From a virus, in the IMG/VR virus record IMGVR_UViG_3300007352_000032, positions 1 through 40,213 of that record: a stretch of 40,213 nucleotides of DNA; one strand, 5' to 3'. Below the pieces are notes generated by a model that did no database searches, was not told where the DNA came from, and worked only from the letters and a program-made list of their open reading frames with translations. The position numbers and the translations under genes are program-made. Below are positions 1 through 8,800 of this stretch, in pieces. How positions within the stretch are numbered: the first letter of the stretch is position 1; each line of letters opens with the position of its first letter.

Positions 1-144
1 GAGATCGTGCGCATCGCTGCCGACCCCTCCCGTCCGCCGGCGGAGTTCATCATGCCGGCGAGCTCGCTCGGGCAGGTGATCGCCGAGCTCGCGCGGCTCG
101 ATCTCTGGCCCGCCGGCGGCGGCGACCGCGGCGGAAGGAGGTGA
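1..144 (+). CDS. C-terminal part of an unknown protein (5' truncated)
   Basis: An open frame runs from the window edge to a TGA at 142-144 and gives 47 residues ending in DRGGRR. The start lies outside the window. The visible part is alanine-, proline- and arginine-rich and shows no recognisable motif. Its last codons contain GGAAGGAGG, which doubles as the ribosome binding site of the next gene, so the two are translationally linked and this is probably the end of a rightward operon. The product is unknown. Confidence 0.55.
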   Translation, partial: EIVRIAADPSRPPAEFIMPASSLGQVIAELARLDLWPAGGGDRGGRR

Positions 145-149
145 CCGCT

Positions 150-344
150 ATGGAGATGTTCTGCCAGATGATCGTCGACAGCTTTGTCCGAGAGATCCAG
201 GCCATCGAGCGTTCTCCCGACACTCCAGAGATCATTCGGGCCCGGCTGCGGCGCGCGATCCAAGCCTATCTCGCTGCTCGCGCCGAAGAGACCTTGAGAG
301 CTTCTCGCCTGGACCGCCTGGACCGCCTGGACCAAACCCGCTGA
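150..344 (+). CDS. Small unknown protein, 64 aa
   Basis: The ATG at 150 sits about nine bases after GGAAGGAGG (132-140). An in-frame GTG at 141 lies inside that site and is less likely to be the start. The predicted protein is short and helical, with charged residues and a C-terminal LDRLDRLD run encoded by three tandem copies of GGACCGCCT. A strong intrinsic terminator follows 30 bases later, so this is the last gene of a rightward transcript. No family was recognised. Confidence 0.7.
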   Translation: MEMFCQMIVDSFVREIQAIERSPDTPEIIRARLRRAIQAYLAARAEETLRASRLDRLDRLDQTR

Positions 345-374
345 AGATGCCCTCCCTGGAAGGGAGGCCTCCGA

Positions 375-418
375 AGGCCCCAAGGGATTGAAACGGTCCC
401 TTCGGGGCCTCTCTTTTT
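375..418 (+). terminator. Rho-independent terminator
   Basis: AGGCCCCAAGGGA (375-387) pairs with TCCCTTCGGGGCCT (397-410), with one bulged base and a nine-base loop, followed by CTCTTTTT (411-418). The T-run lies on the rightward side, so it ends transcription of the gene that stops at 344. The converging leftward gene stops immediately after the T-run. Confidence 0.85.
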
Positions 419-930
419 CACTCCTCGAGGGAGGCCTCTCTCTTCGCATCCGCGATCGGGGGCAGATCCTTCCCGGGGGGAGTGTTCGCGCCCGGGCGCT
501 TGGCGCAGAAAGCCGACGCGCGAGCCTCCATCAGCGCGAGCTCGTCCGGGTCCGTGGTGACGACCCACTCCTCCACGGCCTCCAAATCCCTCAGACGGAT
601 CAGAATCCAAGGCTCCTCGTCTCCCTCGGGGAGCTTCGGGAGCTGTGCCTCACCGGAGGGACTCTCCATGGATCGGAGGGACTCGAGGAGATCTCGGGCA
701 GACGCCTTGACCACAACGACCGGCGTCTTGTGCTCCTCCTGACCATGAGCCCTGGAGAACGCCTCAGGGATCTCGGAGGGATCAGACGCATAGGCCAGGT
801 AGAGACACCCATGATCCGAGTCGGAGGTGGTCCGGTAGCCCAGCCGGTCCTTCTGCCAGGTCGGAAGAAGTGCATCGAACATCCGGAGCGCGATCTCGAA
901 GGCGTGGAGCTCCCGGTTCAATTTGGGCAT
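418..930 (-). CDS. Unknown acidic protein, 170 aa
   Basis: Last gene of a leftward operon. The ATG at 930 lies about ten bases after an AAGGAGG and overlaps the end of the preceding gene by 13 bp, which indicates coupled translation. The protein is rich in acidic and arginine residues and has a proline/lysine-rich tail near residues 145-170. It has no membrane segment and only two cysteines. A PWILIRLRDLEAVEEWV stretch near the middle suggests a compact alpha/beta domain, but no family was recognised. The stop codon overlaps the end of the opposing terminator, so the two transcripts converge here. Confidence 0.75.
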   Translation of the reverse strand: MPKLNRELHAFEIALRMFDALLPTWQKDRLGYRTTSDSDHGCLYLAYASDPSEIPEAFSRAHGQEEHKTPVVVVKASARDLLESLRSMESPSGEAQLPKLPEGDEEPWILIRLRDLEAVEEWVVTTDPDELALMEARASAFCAKRPGANTPPGKDLPPIADAKREASLEE

Positions 931-1238
931 GGTCCCTTCACCTCCTTCAAGAGCGCCGCGTAAGTGGTGGCTCCGAGGAGCCTCAAGGTCGCTTGGACCG
1001 CCGCCAGGCGCGAGACGGTCTCTTTTTGAGCGTCGCTCAGGTGATCACCAAGCTTCTGGCTCTGCTCGAAGCAGGTCGATGAGAAGACGTTCGCGCGCTC
1101 GAGCGCCTCGTCAGGAGTCACCGCGTAGAGATTCAGCAGAGCTCCTACCATGAGAGTCTGAATCTCCTCGATCGTCTTGTCACTCAGGTCAACGAGCATT
1201 CCGACCTTTTGGTCGGGCTTCTTCTTCTTGTCCTTCAT
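918..1238 (-). CDS. Unknown small helical protein, 106 aa
   Basis: Begins at an ATG that overlaps the stop of the upstream gene as ATGA (1235-1238), with AAGGAGG about ten bases upstream. The N-terminus is very lysine-rich (MKDKKKKPDQK). The rest alternates charged and hydrophobic residues, as in a bundle of four or so amphipathic helices (for example TIEEIQTLMVGALLNLYAV). There is no transmembrane segment or recognisable domain. It sits between a small cysteine-containing protein and the 170-residue protein in the same operon. It may be a structural or accessory phage protein, but that is a guess from context. Confidence 0.75.
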   Translation of the reverse strand: MKDKKKKPDQKVGMLVDLSDKTIEEIQTLMVGALLNLYAVTPDEALERANVFSSTCFEQSQKLGDHLSDAQKETVSRLAAVQATLRLLGATTYAALLKEVKGPCPN

Positions 1239-1432
1239 CGTCTTCTTCCTCCTTCGATCCAGATTTGCCGAATGATCGGCTTTTGGTGGATGGGCACGAT
1301 CCTCTCATGGCCGCACCATCGGCACTTCCCTTTCTCGTAGCGATCGGGAGCGCCCACCACGTATCGGACGGACACGGTGGTGAATTCGTGCCGGTAGGGG
1401 AACCTCACGCAAGGCCGTTCTTGACCTTCCAA
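1235..1432 (-). CDS. Small CxxC protein, 65 aa, TTG start
   Basis: The TTG at 1432 is chosen as start because GAGGAGG sits eight bases upstream, inside the end of the 711-residue gene. The protein has a CRWCGH motif near residues 37-42 and two further histidines, which resembles half of a zinc ribbon. Only two cysteines of a site are visible, besides one near the N-terminus. The gene overlaps its upstream neighbour by 28 bp and its downstream neighbour by 4 bp. Function is unknown; metal binding is inferred from the CxxC pair only. Confidence 0.65.
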   Translation of the reverse strand: MEGQERPCVRFPYRHEFTTVSVRYVVGAPDRYEKGKCRWCGHERIVPIHQKPIIRQIWIEGGRRR

Positions 1433-3540
1433 AGGTACACCTCCTCGTAGTAGCGCCTAGCGGCAGCCGTGGCTGGATTCGCCGTCTTCTGCCCATCGAT
1501 GAGCCGGGCAAGATGCCTCTCGTAGAGGTCCACCTGCTCGGGGGAGATCCAGTCCCGGAAGTAGAAGAGGATGGGGCCAAGGGCCTGGAGGTTCCACGTC
1601 GCCGAGCTCGACCAATGGTACTTCCCCGGGGTGATGAGGTCCTCGTTCTCGCACGGCACCCAGGGAAGATGGGGCGCCGGCGGCTCGAGGTGCGCCTTGT
1701 AGGGATGCCCGAGCTCTTGGTCCGAGAGAGGTCCGCAGATGAAATCGAGGGTCGCCGTGACGAGGCGGTAGACGCTCCCAAGGCTCGAGACGTAGTGAGG
1801 GACCTCCCGGTCTCGGCGGATGAGGATCTCCTCCCGGGCGATCCGGATCAGGCTCTGGAGCGCCCAGGCCGTCATCCAGTCCTCGAAGATCACCTCGAGG
1901 TCTCCTCTTTGGTGCAGAGAGAGCACGTCCTTCGTCGCAGGAGCCGGGAGGCTCTTCAAATCGCAGACCGCAGGGTAGGAGCCGGCGGTTTGCCGAAGGG
2001 TCTCGATCCTGCTCATGAGGAAGTTGCTCCAGGCTCCCTTTTCCGTCGCCACGGCGCCCCCGAGCGTCCACTCGATCTCCTGGTCGGCGTTCGAGGCCAT
2101 GTGGAAGATCGAGAGCAGGGACCCCTCCGAGCGCCCCGAGTGGGGAAGCTCCGGCTCGTGGACCAGGCATTCGGCCATGTCCACGATGCCCCGCCGGTAG
2201 ATGTCCTTCCCCGTCCGGATCCAGGCATCGAAGAGATGCCCGGGCGCCGTGTGCTGGGAGGCGACCGAGCACCTCGAGAAATGACCCGAGTGGCCGGCCC
2301 GGTAGCGGAGATTCGACTTCGCCGCCTCGAGCGCCTTGCGCCCGGGAGCACTTCCGCCCTTCAGCATGTTGACGTTGCCCGTCCCCAGGTCGTCCCCTCC
2401 CCAATTGAGGAAGTTGAGGAAGCGGTCGCCTTCGAGGTAGCCCCTCTGCCCCGGCCGCTCGAGGAAGCTGTTCGCTTGCTCGATCATCTCCCAATAGGAG
2501 GCCTCTTGCCCCGTCATGAGCTGGGGGAAGTCCCATTGGAGCTTCATGTTCGGGTAGGAGGCAGCGCCGGCATCGACCGATCCATCGAACCTCGAGATCA
2601 CCCGATCGAAGACGCGCCCGTCCTCTAGCTCGAGCAGCTCATCGATCCAGTTTGGAGCCGGAGGGAGCTCCGAGGCGTGAGGAGCGAAGACCGTCCCATC
2701 GAAGCAGCCATAGCCAAAGGCCCGCTCCGAAGGCCAGCTCGGACGGTAGGCCGGTTGGGCAGGGCGCCGGTAACCCACCGTGAAATGGACGATCTGAGCC
2801 ATCCCATCCGGGAAAGGCAGGTCCTGCCGCGCGATGATGAAGTGCTCGCCGTCGCCAGGGTAGCCCAGGAACGCTCTCGGCGTGGCAGGAGCGAGGAAGA
2901 AGTTCTCACGGTCCTCGTCCCTCACGAAGATCACGAGCGAAGAGTCCACCGTCCCGATCTTTCTGGCGGGCGGCGCCATGTTGCCGCTCGTGAAGAGGAT
3001 CTCGACCGAGCGATCGTCGGCGAAGGGCCTGTAGGTGACCGAGACGTGCCCGAAGAGAGCCCCCGGCCGAGTCCCGAAGTAGCCCCACGTCTCGAAGTCG
3101 TAGCGGTAGGGACCCGAGAAGAGGGTCGGCTGGAGCGGTGACCTCTGGACCCAGGCGGACTCACCGTCATTGAACCCGAGAGCGTGCAGCGCCTCCTGAC
3201 AGGCTGTCCGTGCCGTCTGGACCCTCGGAGAGAGCTCCGTCTGAAGCCTCTTGGCCGTCTCGGGAGACTCCTCTATGCAGAAGGACACGTCCTCGCTCCA
3301 CCCCAGGAAGATCACGGCGTGGACGTACTTCACCCACTTCCCTCCGGGCCAGAAAGAGAGCGGCGTGAGCTGGACGTAATGCCAGTCCATGGAGATGCCG
3401 TTCTGGTCCTGCCGGGTCGCCACGTGAGAACGGAGCGCGGAAGCGCTGAGCTCGCCCGGGTCCAGGTACCAGCCGTCCTCGATCTGCCATCGTCGTAGCC
3501 TGTCTCCCGTGCCTCGTCGTGCCTTGATTCGATGTCTCAT
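1405..3540 (-). CDS. Large unknown protein, 711 aa, possibly virion- or glycan-related
   Basis: The ATG at 3540 overlaps the preceding stop as ATGA and follows AAGGAGGAGG by seven bases. The N-terminal 300 residues look beta-rich with many aromatic residues. The C-terminal 350 residues look like successive helical hairpins containing tryptophan, histidine and glutamate clusters. Such a two-part arrangement is seen in families with a beta-sandwich plus an alpha/alpha barrel, including polysaccharide lyases, but I could not place it in a named family. There is no signal peptide and no membrane segment. Its length and its distance from the main structural block leave open a role as an accessory virion enzyme. 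The functional call is weak; that the gene is real is near certain. Confidence 0.8.
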   Translation of the reverse strand: MRHRIKARRGTGDRLRRWQIEDGWYLDPGELSASALRSHVATRQDQNGISMDWHYVQLTPLSFWPGGKWVKYVHAVIFLGWSEDVSFCIEESPETAKRLQTELSPRVQTARTACQEALHALGFNDGESAWVQRSPLQPTLFSGPYRYDFETWGYFGTRPGALFGHVSVTYRPFADDRSVEILFTSGNMAPPARKIGTVDSSLVIFVRDEDRENFFLAPATPRAFLGYPGDGEHFIIARQDLPFPDGMAQIVHFTVGYRRPAQPAYRPSWPSERAFGYGCFDGTVFAPHASELPPAPNWIDELLELEDGRVFDRVISRFDGSVDAGAASYPNMKLQWDFPQLMTGQEASYWEMIEQANSFLERPGQRGYLEGDRFLNFLNWGGDDLGTGNVNMLKGGSAPGRKALEAAKSNLRYRAGHSGHFSRCSVASQHTAPGHLFDAWIRTGKDIYRRGIVDMAECLVHEPELPHSGRSEGSLLSIFHMASNADQEIEWTLGGAVATEKGAWSNFLMSRIETLRQTAGSYPAVCDLKSLPAPATKDVLSLHQRGDLEVIFEDWMTAWALQSLIRIAREEILIRRDREVPHYVSSLGSVYRLVTATLDFICGPLSDQELGHPYKAHLEPPAPHLPWVPCENEDLITPGKYHWSSSATWNLQALGPILFYFRDWISPEQVDLYERHLARLIDGQKTANPATAAARRYYEEVYLWKVKNGLA

Positions 3541-3737
3541 GCTCGAGCCTCCTCCTTCCCCAACGCCGCTACGACTCTCTTCTCGAAAGCCATCACTTCT
3601 TCCTCAGTGATGATCTCACACCCGATCACCGGGCTTTCGTCAGACGGCAGGGCTGTCCCTGCTCCGGCTCGGACTCGGCGTGGCCGTAGATCACGCATCG
3701 GCCGTTCTGGCCAGCAACAAACGATGTAGGGCTTCAC
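3537..3737 (-). CDS. Small unknown protein, 66 aa, GTG start
   Basis: First gene of the leftward operon, starting at GTG 3737 with GAGG about eight bases upstream, and ending in ATGA overlap with the 711-residue gene. It is basic in its first half and ends in a charged helix (residues 45-66). The first half contains two adjacent cysteines (IVCCWP) and one later cysteine. No family was recognised. It lies divergently to the HTH gene at 3824, so the 86 bp between them must hold promoters for both directions. Confidence 0.6.
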   Translation of the reverse strand: MKPYIVCCWPERPMRDLRPRRVRAGAGTALPSDESPVIGCEIITEEEVMAFEKRVVAALGKEEARA

Positions 3738-3767
3738 AGAAAACCTCGGGTTACCATTGGTTGACGG

Positions 3768-3796
3768 TTGATCTTGTCCTCCACCTAGTGTATACG
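3768..3796 (+). promoter_or_regulatory. Sigma70-type promoter for the rightward early operon
   Basis: TTGATC (3768-3773) and TATACG (3791-3796) are spaced exactly 17 bp apart, placing the transcription start near 3803, just ahead of the AAGGAGG at 3807-3813. The -10 region lies inside CCTAGTGTATACG, part of which (TAGTGTA) recurs on the minus strand beside the divergent promoters near 38420. It may be an operator. Confidence 0.65.
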
Positions 3797-3823
3797 AAAA
3801 GTCCTCAAGGAGGAACGCTTTTC

Positions 3824-4363
3824 ATGCCAGATCTGATCCCGTTCCACCTGGAGTCCTGGCTCTCCAAGCTGGGGCTTTCCAAGAGGACCGTAGCCTCCGA
3901 GCTGAAGGTCTCGGCCCAGTCCGTCTCGAACTGGACACGCGGGAAGAACGCCTCATGGCCTCCCTTGAGCTTCTTTCTCCGGCTCAAGGAGTCCTTGCCC
4001 GCCCATCTGGACATCGATTACCTGGAGGATTGCTGGCTCCTCACCAGGAGGTGGTGGCTCGACCACGAAGCCGATGAGACCGAGAAGGCGAAGTACCTCC
4101 CCCTCCTCCAAGACCTGGAGAAATCCAGGCCCTTCGGCAAGCCCGCCGCCGATCGCGCCGTCGAGCGGCAGTCCGAGGCCGAGATCCGAGCCCTCGAGAA
4201 GAGGCCCGGCGTCTACGACGAGGAAATCGACGAGATCACCAGGAAGGCCGACCTCTCCTTCTTCCCCGCTGGGGCAGAAGGATCCCTCGGCACCCATCTC
4301 CCCTCGGCGATCGCCTCCTTCCCCAAGGAGGTCGACGCCATCCTTGGCAAAGGGAGCGCTTGA
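3824..4363 (+). CDS. HTH transcriptional regulator, 179 aa
   Basis: The ATG at 3824 follows AAGGAGG (3807-3813) by ten bases. An upstream in-frame extension to 3680 is rejected because it crosses the promoter and the divergent gene. Residues about 10-35 read LSKLGLSKRTVASELKVSAQ followed by SVSNWTRGK, a typical Xre/Cro-type helix-turn-helix with the recognition helix SAQSVSNW. The remaining 140 residues are helical and charged and unlike common repressor peptidase domains; no LexA-like Ala-Gly/Ser/Lys set was seen. As the first gene behind an early promoter, next to a recombination gene, it probably regulates its own operon and perhaps the divergent one. It overlaps the next gene as TGATG. 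Confidence 0.8.
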   Translation: MPDLIPFHLESWLSKLGLSKRTVASELKVSAQSVSNWTRGKNASWPPLSFFLRLKESLPAHLDIDYLEDCWLLTRRWWLDHEADETEKAKYLPLLQDLEKSRPFGKPAADRAVERQSEAEIRALEKRPGVYDEEIDEITRKADLSFFPAGAEGSLGTHLPSAIASFPKEVDAILGKGSA

Positions 4364-5172
4364 TGCGCACTGAGGAAGAGATCGAAAAGGGCCTCGAGGA
4401 GGCCAACGAGTGGCTCCGCACCACGGAGCCCGGCTCCATCGAAGTCGTTCACCGGAACAACAACACCTTCACGGGGTACAGGGTCGCCTTCATCAGGGAA
4501 GCCCTCGATAGAGCCTTTGGGCCCTTCGGTTGGCGGATCCAGGAAGAGTCCGTCGCGCCTGACCAAACGGGAGAGCGCATCGACGAGGCCGTCGTCCATG
4601 GAGTACTGGAGGTGCGCTTACCCTCTTCGGGAGGGTTCCCGGAGAAGGACGCATGGTTCTCCAAGGGCAAGCACTCGGGCGCCGGCACCCAGCCCAAGGG
4701 CAACATGAGGGACGCCGTCGAATCCGCTCGGAGCGACCTCCTCAAGAAGGCTGCCGCCGACTGGGGCATCGGGAAGCGCGCCTACCGGGGCGAGCTCCCA
4801 GTCCCTTCGAACGACTCCCAGGAAGCCCCCAGACCGAGTGGGTCCGGTGCGAAGGGGAAGCCCTGGGAGAAGTACCGAGGAGGACCTCCTGAGACAGGAA
4901 AGAGACAGGCAGCCTCTCTCCTCAAGGACCACCTCACGAGGGTCTCCGAAGCCGCCGGGCGGAAAGGCTGGGGCTGGATCTTTGCCGAGAACAAGGACCG
5001 CTTCGGGGGGCTCGCCACTTGGGACGACGTCAAGAGAGTCCTCCCCGGCATGTCCGAATCGCAGATCCTCGACTGGGTCTCCCTCCTCGAGGAACTCTAC
5101 CCTCCTGCCACCGTGGTCCCAGAGCTACCGCCCCCCGATGCGGACTTGAACCTCGATGACCTCCCCTTCTGA
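4363..5172 (+). CDS. Rad52/DdrA-like single-strand annealing protein with SSB-like C-terminal tip
   Basis: Residues 38-145 show the Rad52-type core. GYRVAFIREALDRAFGPFGW corresponds to the family's conserved start, and then a beta segment (EAVVHGVLEVRL) leads to NMRDAVESARSDLLKKAAAD and WGIGKRAY, the usual helix and glycine turn. Proteins of this fold anneal complementary DNA strands in phage replication and recombination. Residues 146-195 form a linker rich in proline, glycine and charge, followed by a small helical domain. The last residues are LNLDDLPF, closely resembling the acidic tip (DDIPF/DDLPF) by which bacterial SSB recruits partner proteins. The start is the ATG in TGATG overlap with the regulator gene. 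No partner exonuclease was recognised in this operon. The Rad52-like assignment is by eye but the pattern is good. Confidence 0.75.
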   Translation: MRTEEEIEKGLEEANEWLRTTEPGSIEVVHRNNNTFTGYRVAFIREALDRAFGPFGWRIQEESVAPDQTGERIDEAVVHGVLEVRLPSSGGFPEKDAWFSKGKHSGAGTQPKGNMRDAVESARSDLLKKAAADWGIGKRAYRGELPVPSNDSQEAPRPSGSGAKGKPWEKYRGGPPETGKRQAASLLKDHLTRVSEAAGRKGWGWIFAENKDRFGGLATWDDVKRVLPGMSESQILDWVSLLEELYPPATVVPELPPPDADLNLDDLPF

Positions 5173-5512
5173 GGATCAGGATCGAGAGCCCATCATCGAG
5201 GTCGTCGGGAGGCCCGTCTTCACGGCGAACCTCTTCCGGAAGGCCAAGATCGAGACCATGTTCGAAGTCTGGCTCGGTCCGGACCCGAGGGAGGCGGACC
5301 TCCTCTTCGAGTTCCCGGACTGGCCGGACGCGATCGAAGCTGCAGAGCAGGTGCGCACCGTCGAGCAGCATCATGAGGTCATGGTCATTCTTAGGAGCCG
5401 TTGGCTCGTCTGGGACGGGATGACGCGGGCCCTCAAGAGGCAGAGGAACACGGACAATATTCGGTCCGAGCTGGCCGAGTACCAACAGAAGAAGAGACTC
5501 AGCGGCCAATGA
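5156..5512 (+). CDS. Unknown acidic protein, 118 aa
   Basis: Starts at an ATG 17 bp inside the end of the annealing-protein gene and ends in ATGA overlap with the DUF7694-type gene, so it belongs to the same early operon. The middle has a mixed alpha/beta look with a tryptophan-rich centre (FEVWLGPDPREADLLFEFPDW). The C-terminal 40 residues form a basic helix rich in arginine, lysine and glutamine (MTRALKRQRNTDN onward), which could bind nucleic acid. There are no cysteines, membrane segments or recognised catalytic motifs. A role in DNA replication or recombination is suggested only by its neighbours. Confidence 0.7.
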   Translation: MTSPSEDQDREPIIEVVGRPVFTANLFRKAKIETMFEVWLGPDPREADLLFEFPDWPDAIEAAEQVRTVEQHHEVMVILRSRWLVWDGMTRALKRQRNTDNIRSELAEYQQKKRLSGQ

Positions 5513-5862
5513 GAAACGAGCCGAATGTCCGTCTGGACTCGTACCGCAGAGTCCACCCGACGCTTGGAGAGTCCAAGACCGGCTCGAGCTTCGGGTACTT
5601 CGAAATGGGGGAGCTCCGGATCGTCTCCTCCGGCCAATCCTGGGCTGACAACGCCTGGGAGCACGTCTCGGTCACCCGCCGCGATGGGCGGACACCGTCC
5701 TGGGAAGAGATGTGCCGGGTGAAGAAACTCTTCTGGCGGGACGACGAGTGCGTCGTCCAATACCATCCGAAGAAGACGGCCTACGTGAATATCCACAAAG
5801 GCTGCTTGCACCTATGGAGCCGGCCGGAAGGGTTCCCGATGCCGGATGTCTCCCAGGTCTAG
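5509..5862 (+). CDS. DUF7694-type phage protein, 117 aa
   Basis: The start at ATG 5509 is set by ATGA overlap with the upstream stop; longer in-frame extensions would lie wholly inside that gene. The protein matches by eye the small phage family DUF7694: WEHVSVTRRDGRTPSWEEM, then MCRVKKLFWRDDE, YVNIHKGCLHLWSRPEGF and a final PxP. This family is common in phage early and DNA-metabolism regions. Its biochemical function is, as far as I know, undetermined. It is the last gene of the rightward early operon, and its TAG shares the bases CTAG with the stop of the opposing giant gene, so there is no room for an intergenic terminator. Confidence 0.75.
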   Translation: MRNEPNVRLDSYRRVHPTLGESKTGSSFGYFEMGELRIVSSGQSWADNAWEHVSVTRRDGRTPSWEEMCRVKKLFWRDDECVVQYHPKKTAYVNIHKGCLHLWSRPEGFPMPDVSQV

Positions 5863-8800
5863 CGCCTCTGCAAGGTGAGCTCTCTCATCCTCTTCTCGTA
5901 CCAGGCCTCGACTTCCTTCTTGTACCGGGTCACCTCTCTCTTCGAGAGCTTCTCGTCGAGCGCCCGCCTGCTGTTCTCGGCGATCCAGTCTTCCACCTGG
6001 GAGCGATCCTCGGCGGGCAGTCGACCTCGGAGCTTCCAGGCCAAGAAGTTGGCGGCGAGGGCGTCTCGGACGATGGCCAATCGAGCCTCGTCCTGGTTGG
6101 TCCAAGGCTTGTCCGCTTCGCCGAGCGTCTGCTTTCGGACCTCGAGCTCGTCCCGCTTCTTCATGAGGTCCTCGTGGAAGCGGCCTCGATAGATCCTCGT
6201 GAATCCCGAGAGGGCATTGCCCCAGATCGAGGACTCGCTCCCCTCTTCGGGTGAAGGGATCTCTCGGGCGAGGACTTCTTCGGCCCCGAACTGCTTCTCC
6301 GAGAGCCCGAAGAAGGCGCGATCGGCGGACTTGGCCAGGTCCCTCGAGAGAGGGCCGAAGAAAGACGTCATGAAGTGGTCGATCTTCTTGGGGCTCCAAT
6401 CGAGGTTCTGCCCGATCCAGATGGCGAGCTGGGAGGTGTGAGGCCCGAACTGCTGGCGACGGGGAGCATGAACGCCGTGGGGTCCGTACTCAGGCACGAT
6501 GGGTCTCCCCGTGAAGAGGTCCTTGTTCGAGACCTTCTCCATGAAGAAGTCCGCGAAGACGTTCGAGGGCAAGACCGGGACAGGGATGCCTGGGACCTTG
6601 CTGAGGGGGAGACTGTTCTCCACGAAAGCCTCACCTAGCCGCTCAAGCGCATCGTCGTCCTCTCCCTCGAGCTGAGAGAAGATCATCTCCGGCGTCTTCA
6701 CGAAGAGCGCGAACTCGCGCGGCATCGGGACTTTGAGGTCCTTCGTGATGTGCCAGTTGAACATCCGGTCCTCTCGCTCGAGGTCCTGGTACCACGGCTC
6801 CTTGCGGTTCTTGAAGTAGAGGGCCAGCGTCGGGCCCGCCAAGGCCATCGTTCCCATCCAGAACCGAACCGGGTGCTGGCGCATGAAGCCGTAGACGTTG
6901 CGCTGGGCATTGATCGTCGCCGTGTAGAAGAGGGCGAAGTCGTTGATCCTGCGGGCGGCTGTCCCAGCCTGGGAGAAGTCGACGGCCGCTTCCTTGCCGG
7001 CCCTCAAGAGATCGATGACGTCCGTTTCCTGGATCTGGGAGACGTCCTGGATGCCATTCTTTTTCATCCAGACCGCGATCTCCGACGCCCTGGGGGCATT
7101 CTCCATAGTGAGGGAGGCCCCCTCGATCCCTCGAAGGATCTTCTCGATCCCATTGATCGGGTTCAGCTTGGAGAGGCGGGACTGGAAGTCTTTGTCGATC
7201 TCGGAATAGAAGGCTCTCGCCTGGTCCCTGGAGCCCTTCATCAAGGCAGCCGACATGCCGCCGAAGGACTCGTACCAGTTCCTGATCCGGTGCATCTTCT
7301 GATCGAGCTGCATTCCTTTTGGTAGGACGTTGGAGATCGCCTCTGCGGTGTATCGGAAGAAATGCCGATAGAACTGGACCGGGTCTTTGGAGCGGAAGCC
7401 TGCCCAGATGTTATTCCGGAAGAGCTCTTTGACGATGAAGGCCGGACGGAGAGCCGTCGTCGTCAGCTTCACGCGGCGCTGGTTGTTCGAGAGTATCTGA
7501 GCGAAGCGCGGATAGTGGTAGGGGCGAGTCGACTCGATCGCCTGGACGATGTCGGGGGAGATCTCCCAGAACTCGACTTGGTCTCCATCCAGGACGATCT
7601 TCTCGATGGGCTCTCTCGGTCCCTTCTTCCCTTGGAGGGGGATCACGTACTCCAAGGCTTCCATCGAGTGGTCGCCGTAGAGCTCTTTGAGATTCTCCTT
7701 CATCGCGTTCAAGGTCTCTTGGAAGGTCTCGTCAGGGAAACCCCTTTGGCGGAGGTCCTCCCCGACGGTCTCGAGATATTTGGCGACATAGCGCTGAGAG
7801 ACCTCCTGGGGGACCTTCTCGTATCGAATGGGCTGACCGACCCTCGTGGCGGTGTAGCCCATTCCCGGCACGACGGAGGCCATGTTGCGGACGTGGAGCT
7901 TGACGTTGGCCTCATAGGCCATCTGCATCCGGTGGAGCATCTCGTCGTAGCTGGCCTGGATCGGGTTTTGGATCCTCTCGCCGGCGCCCCTCAGGACCTT
8001 GGTGAGGGACGTGCCGGCCCGGGCCTTCCCTCCACCCGGAGCGTTTCCCATCTCGGCCCGCAAGGCGGCATTGAGATCCCCGAAGTAGCGCTCGTACCTG
8101 ACCCATCCTGGGTTCAGTTCCAAGATGGTCTCGAGTTTGGACTCCGGGAGGAAGCGCCCGAAGTGCTGGACCCAGCGATTGAGGTTCGAGAAGAAGTTGT
8201 CGTGCTGGGAGAGGAACGTTTGGGCGGCTTCTCCTCCCTGCTCGAGGAGATCCCCGAGCGCCTCTTTGGAATCCTCGAAGGGAATCGTGTTCACGACCTC
8301 CTTGGGGAGGGGTGCCTCTCGGAGGAGCTCTGATCCCTTCGAGAGCTCGATCTGGACGTTCCGGTTGGCGATGAGGAGGGCGGTGAGCTCGACGTTGTCG
8401 AGGCCCGAGTCCTCCCGGGCTTGCTTCCAGATCTCCAAGTAGCCAGGACCGACCTCTCGGCCGGCGTAGTCGAGCTGGCGCTTCTTGAACCATGTGTCGA
8501 GGATCGATCTCGGGTTTCCCCGGAAGGCTTCGGCCGCTTCGGCGGGGCGGGCGTTGTAGGGGAGCGTGTCTCCTTGGAGGGAGAGGATCCTCTCGGCCTC
8601 CTTCTGGGCCTTCTTCAGAGGGAGGAAGCTGTTGATCTGGGACCGCTGGAAGCGGGCGGCGCCGGCGATGATCTTCTGCTTGGCCTCCCTCACCCTCTGG
8701 CGGAGAGGCGGCTTGCGCTTCTGGAGCCCGACGGCCTGAGAGGTCACGCGCTCCACCGCGGTGGCCGAGCGCATGGCCTCGAGGTCTCCCCGGATCTCCT

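Noticed and set aside
1590-1603. Fifth parS-like site (GTTCCACGTC...)
   Set aside because: Only the left half matches; the right half diverges and it lies in coding sequence.
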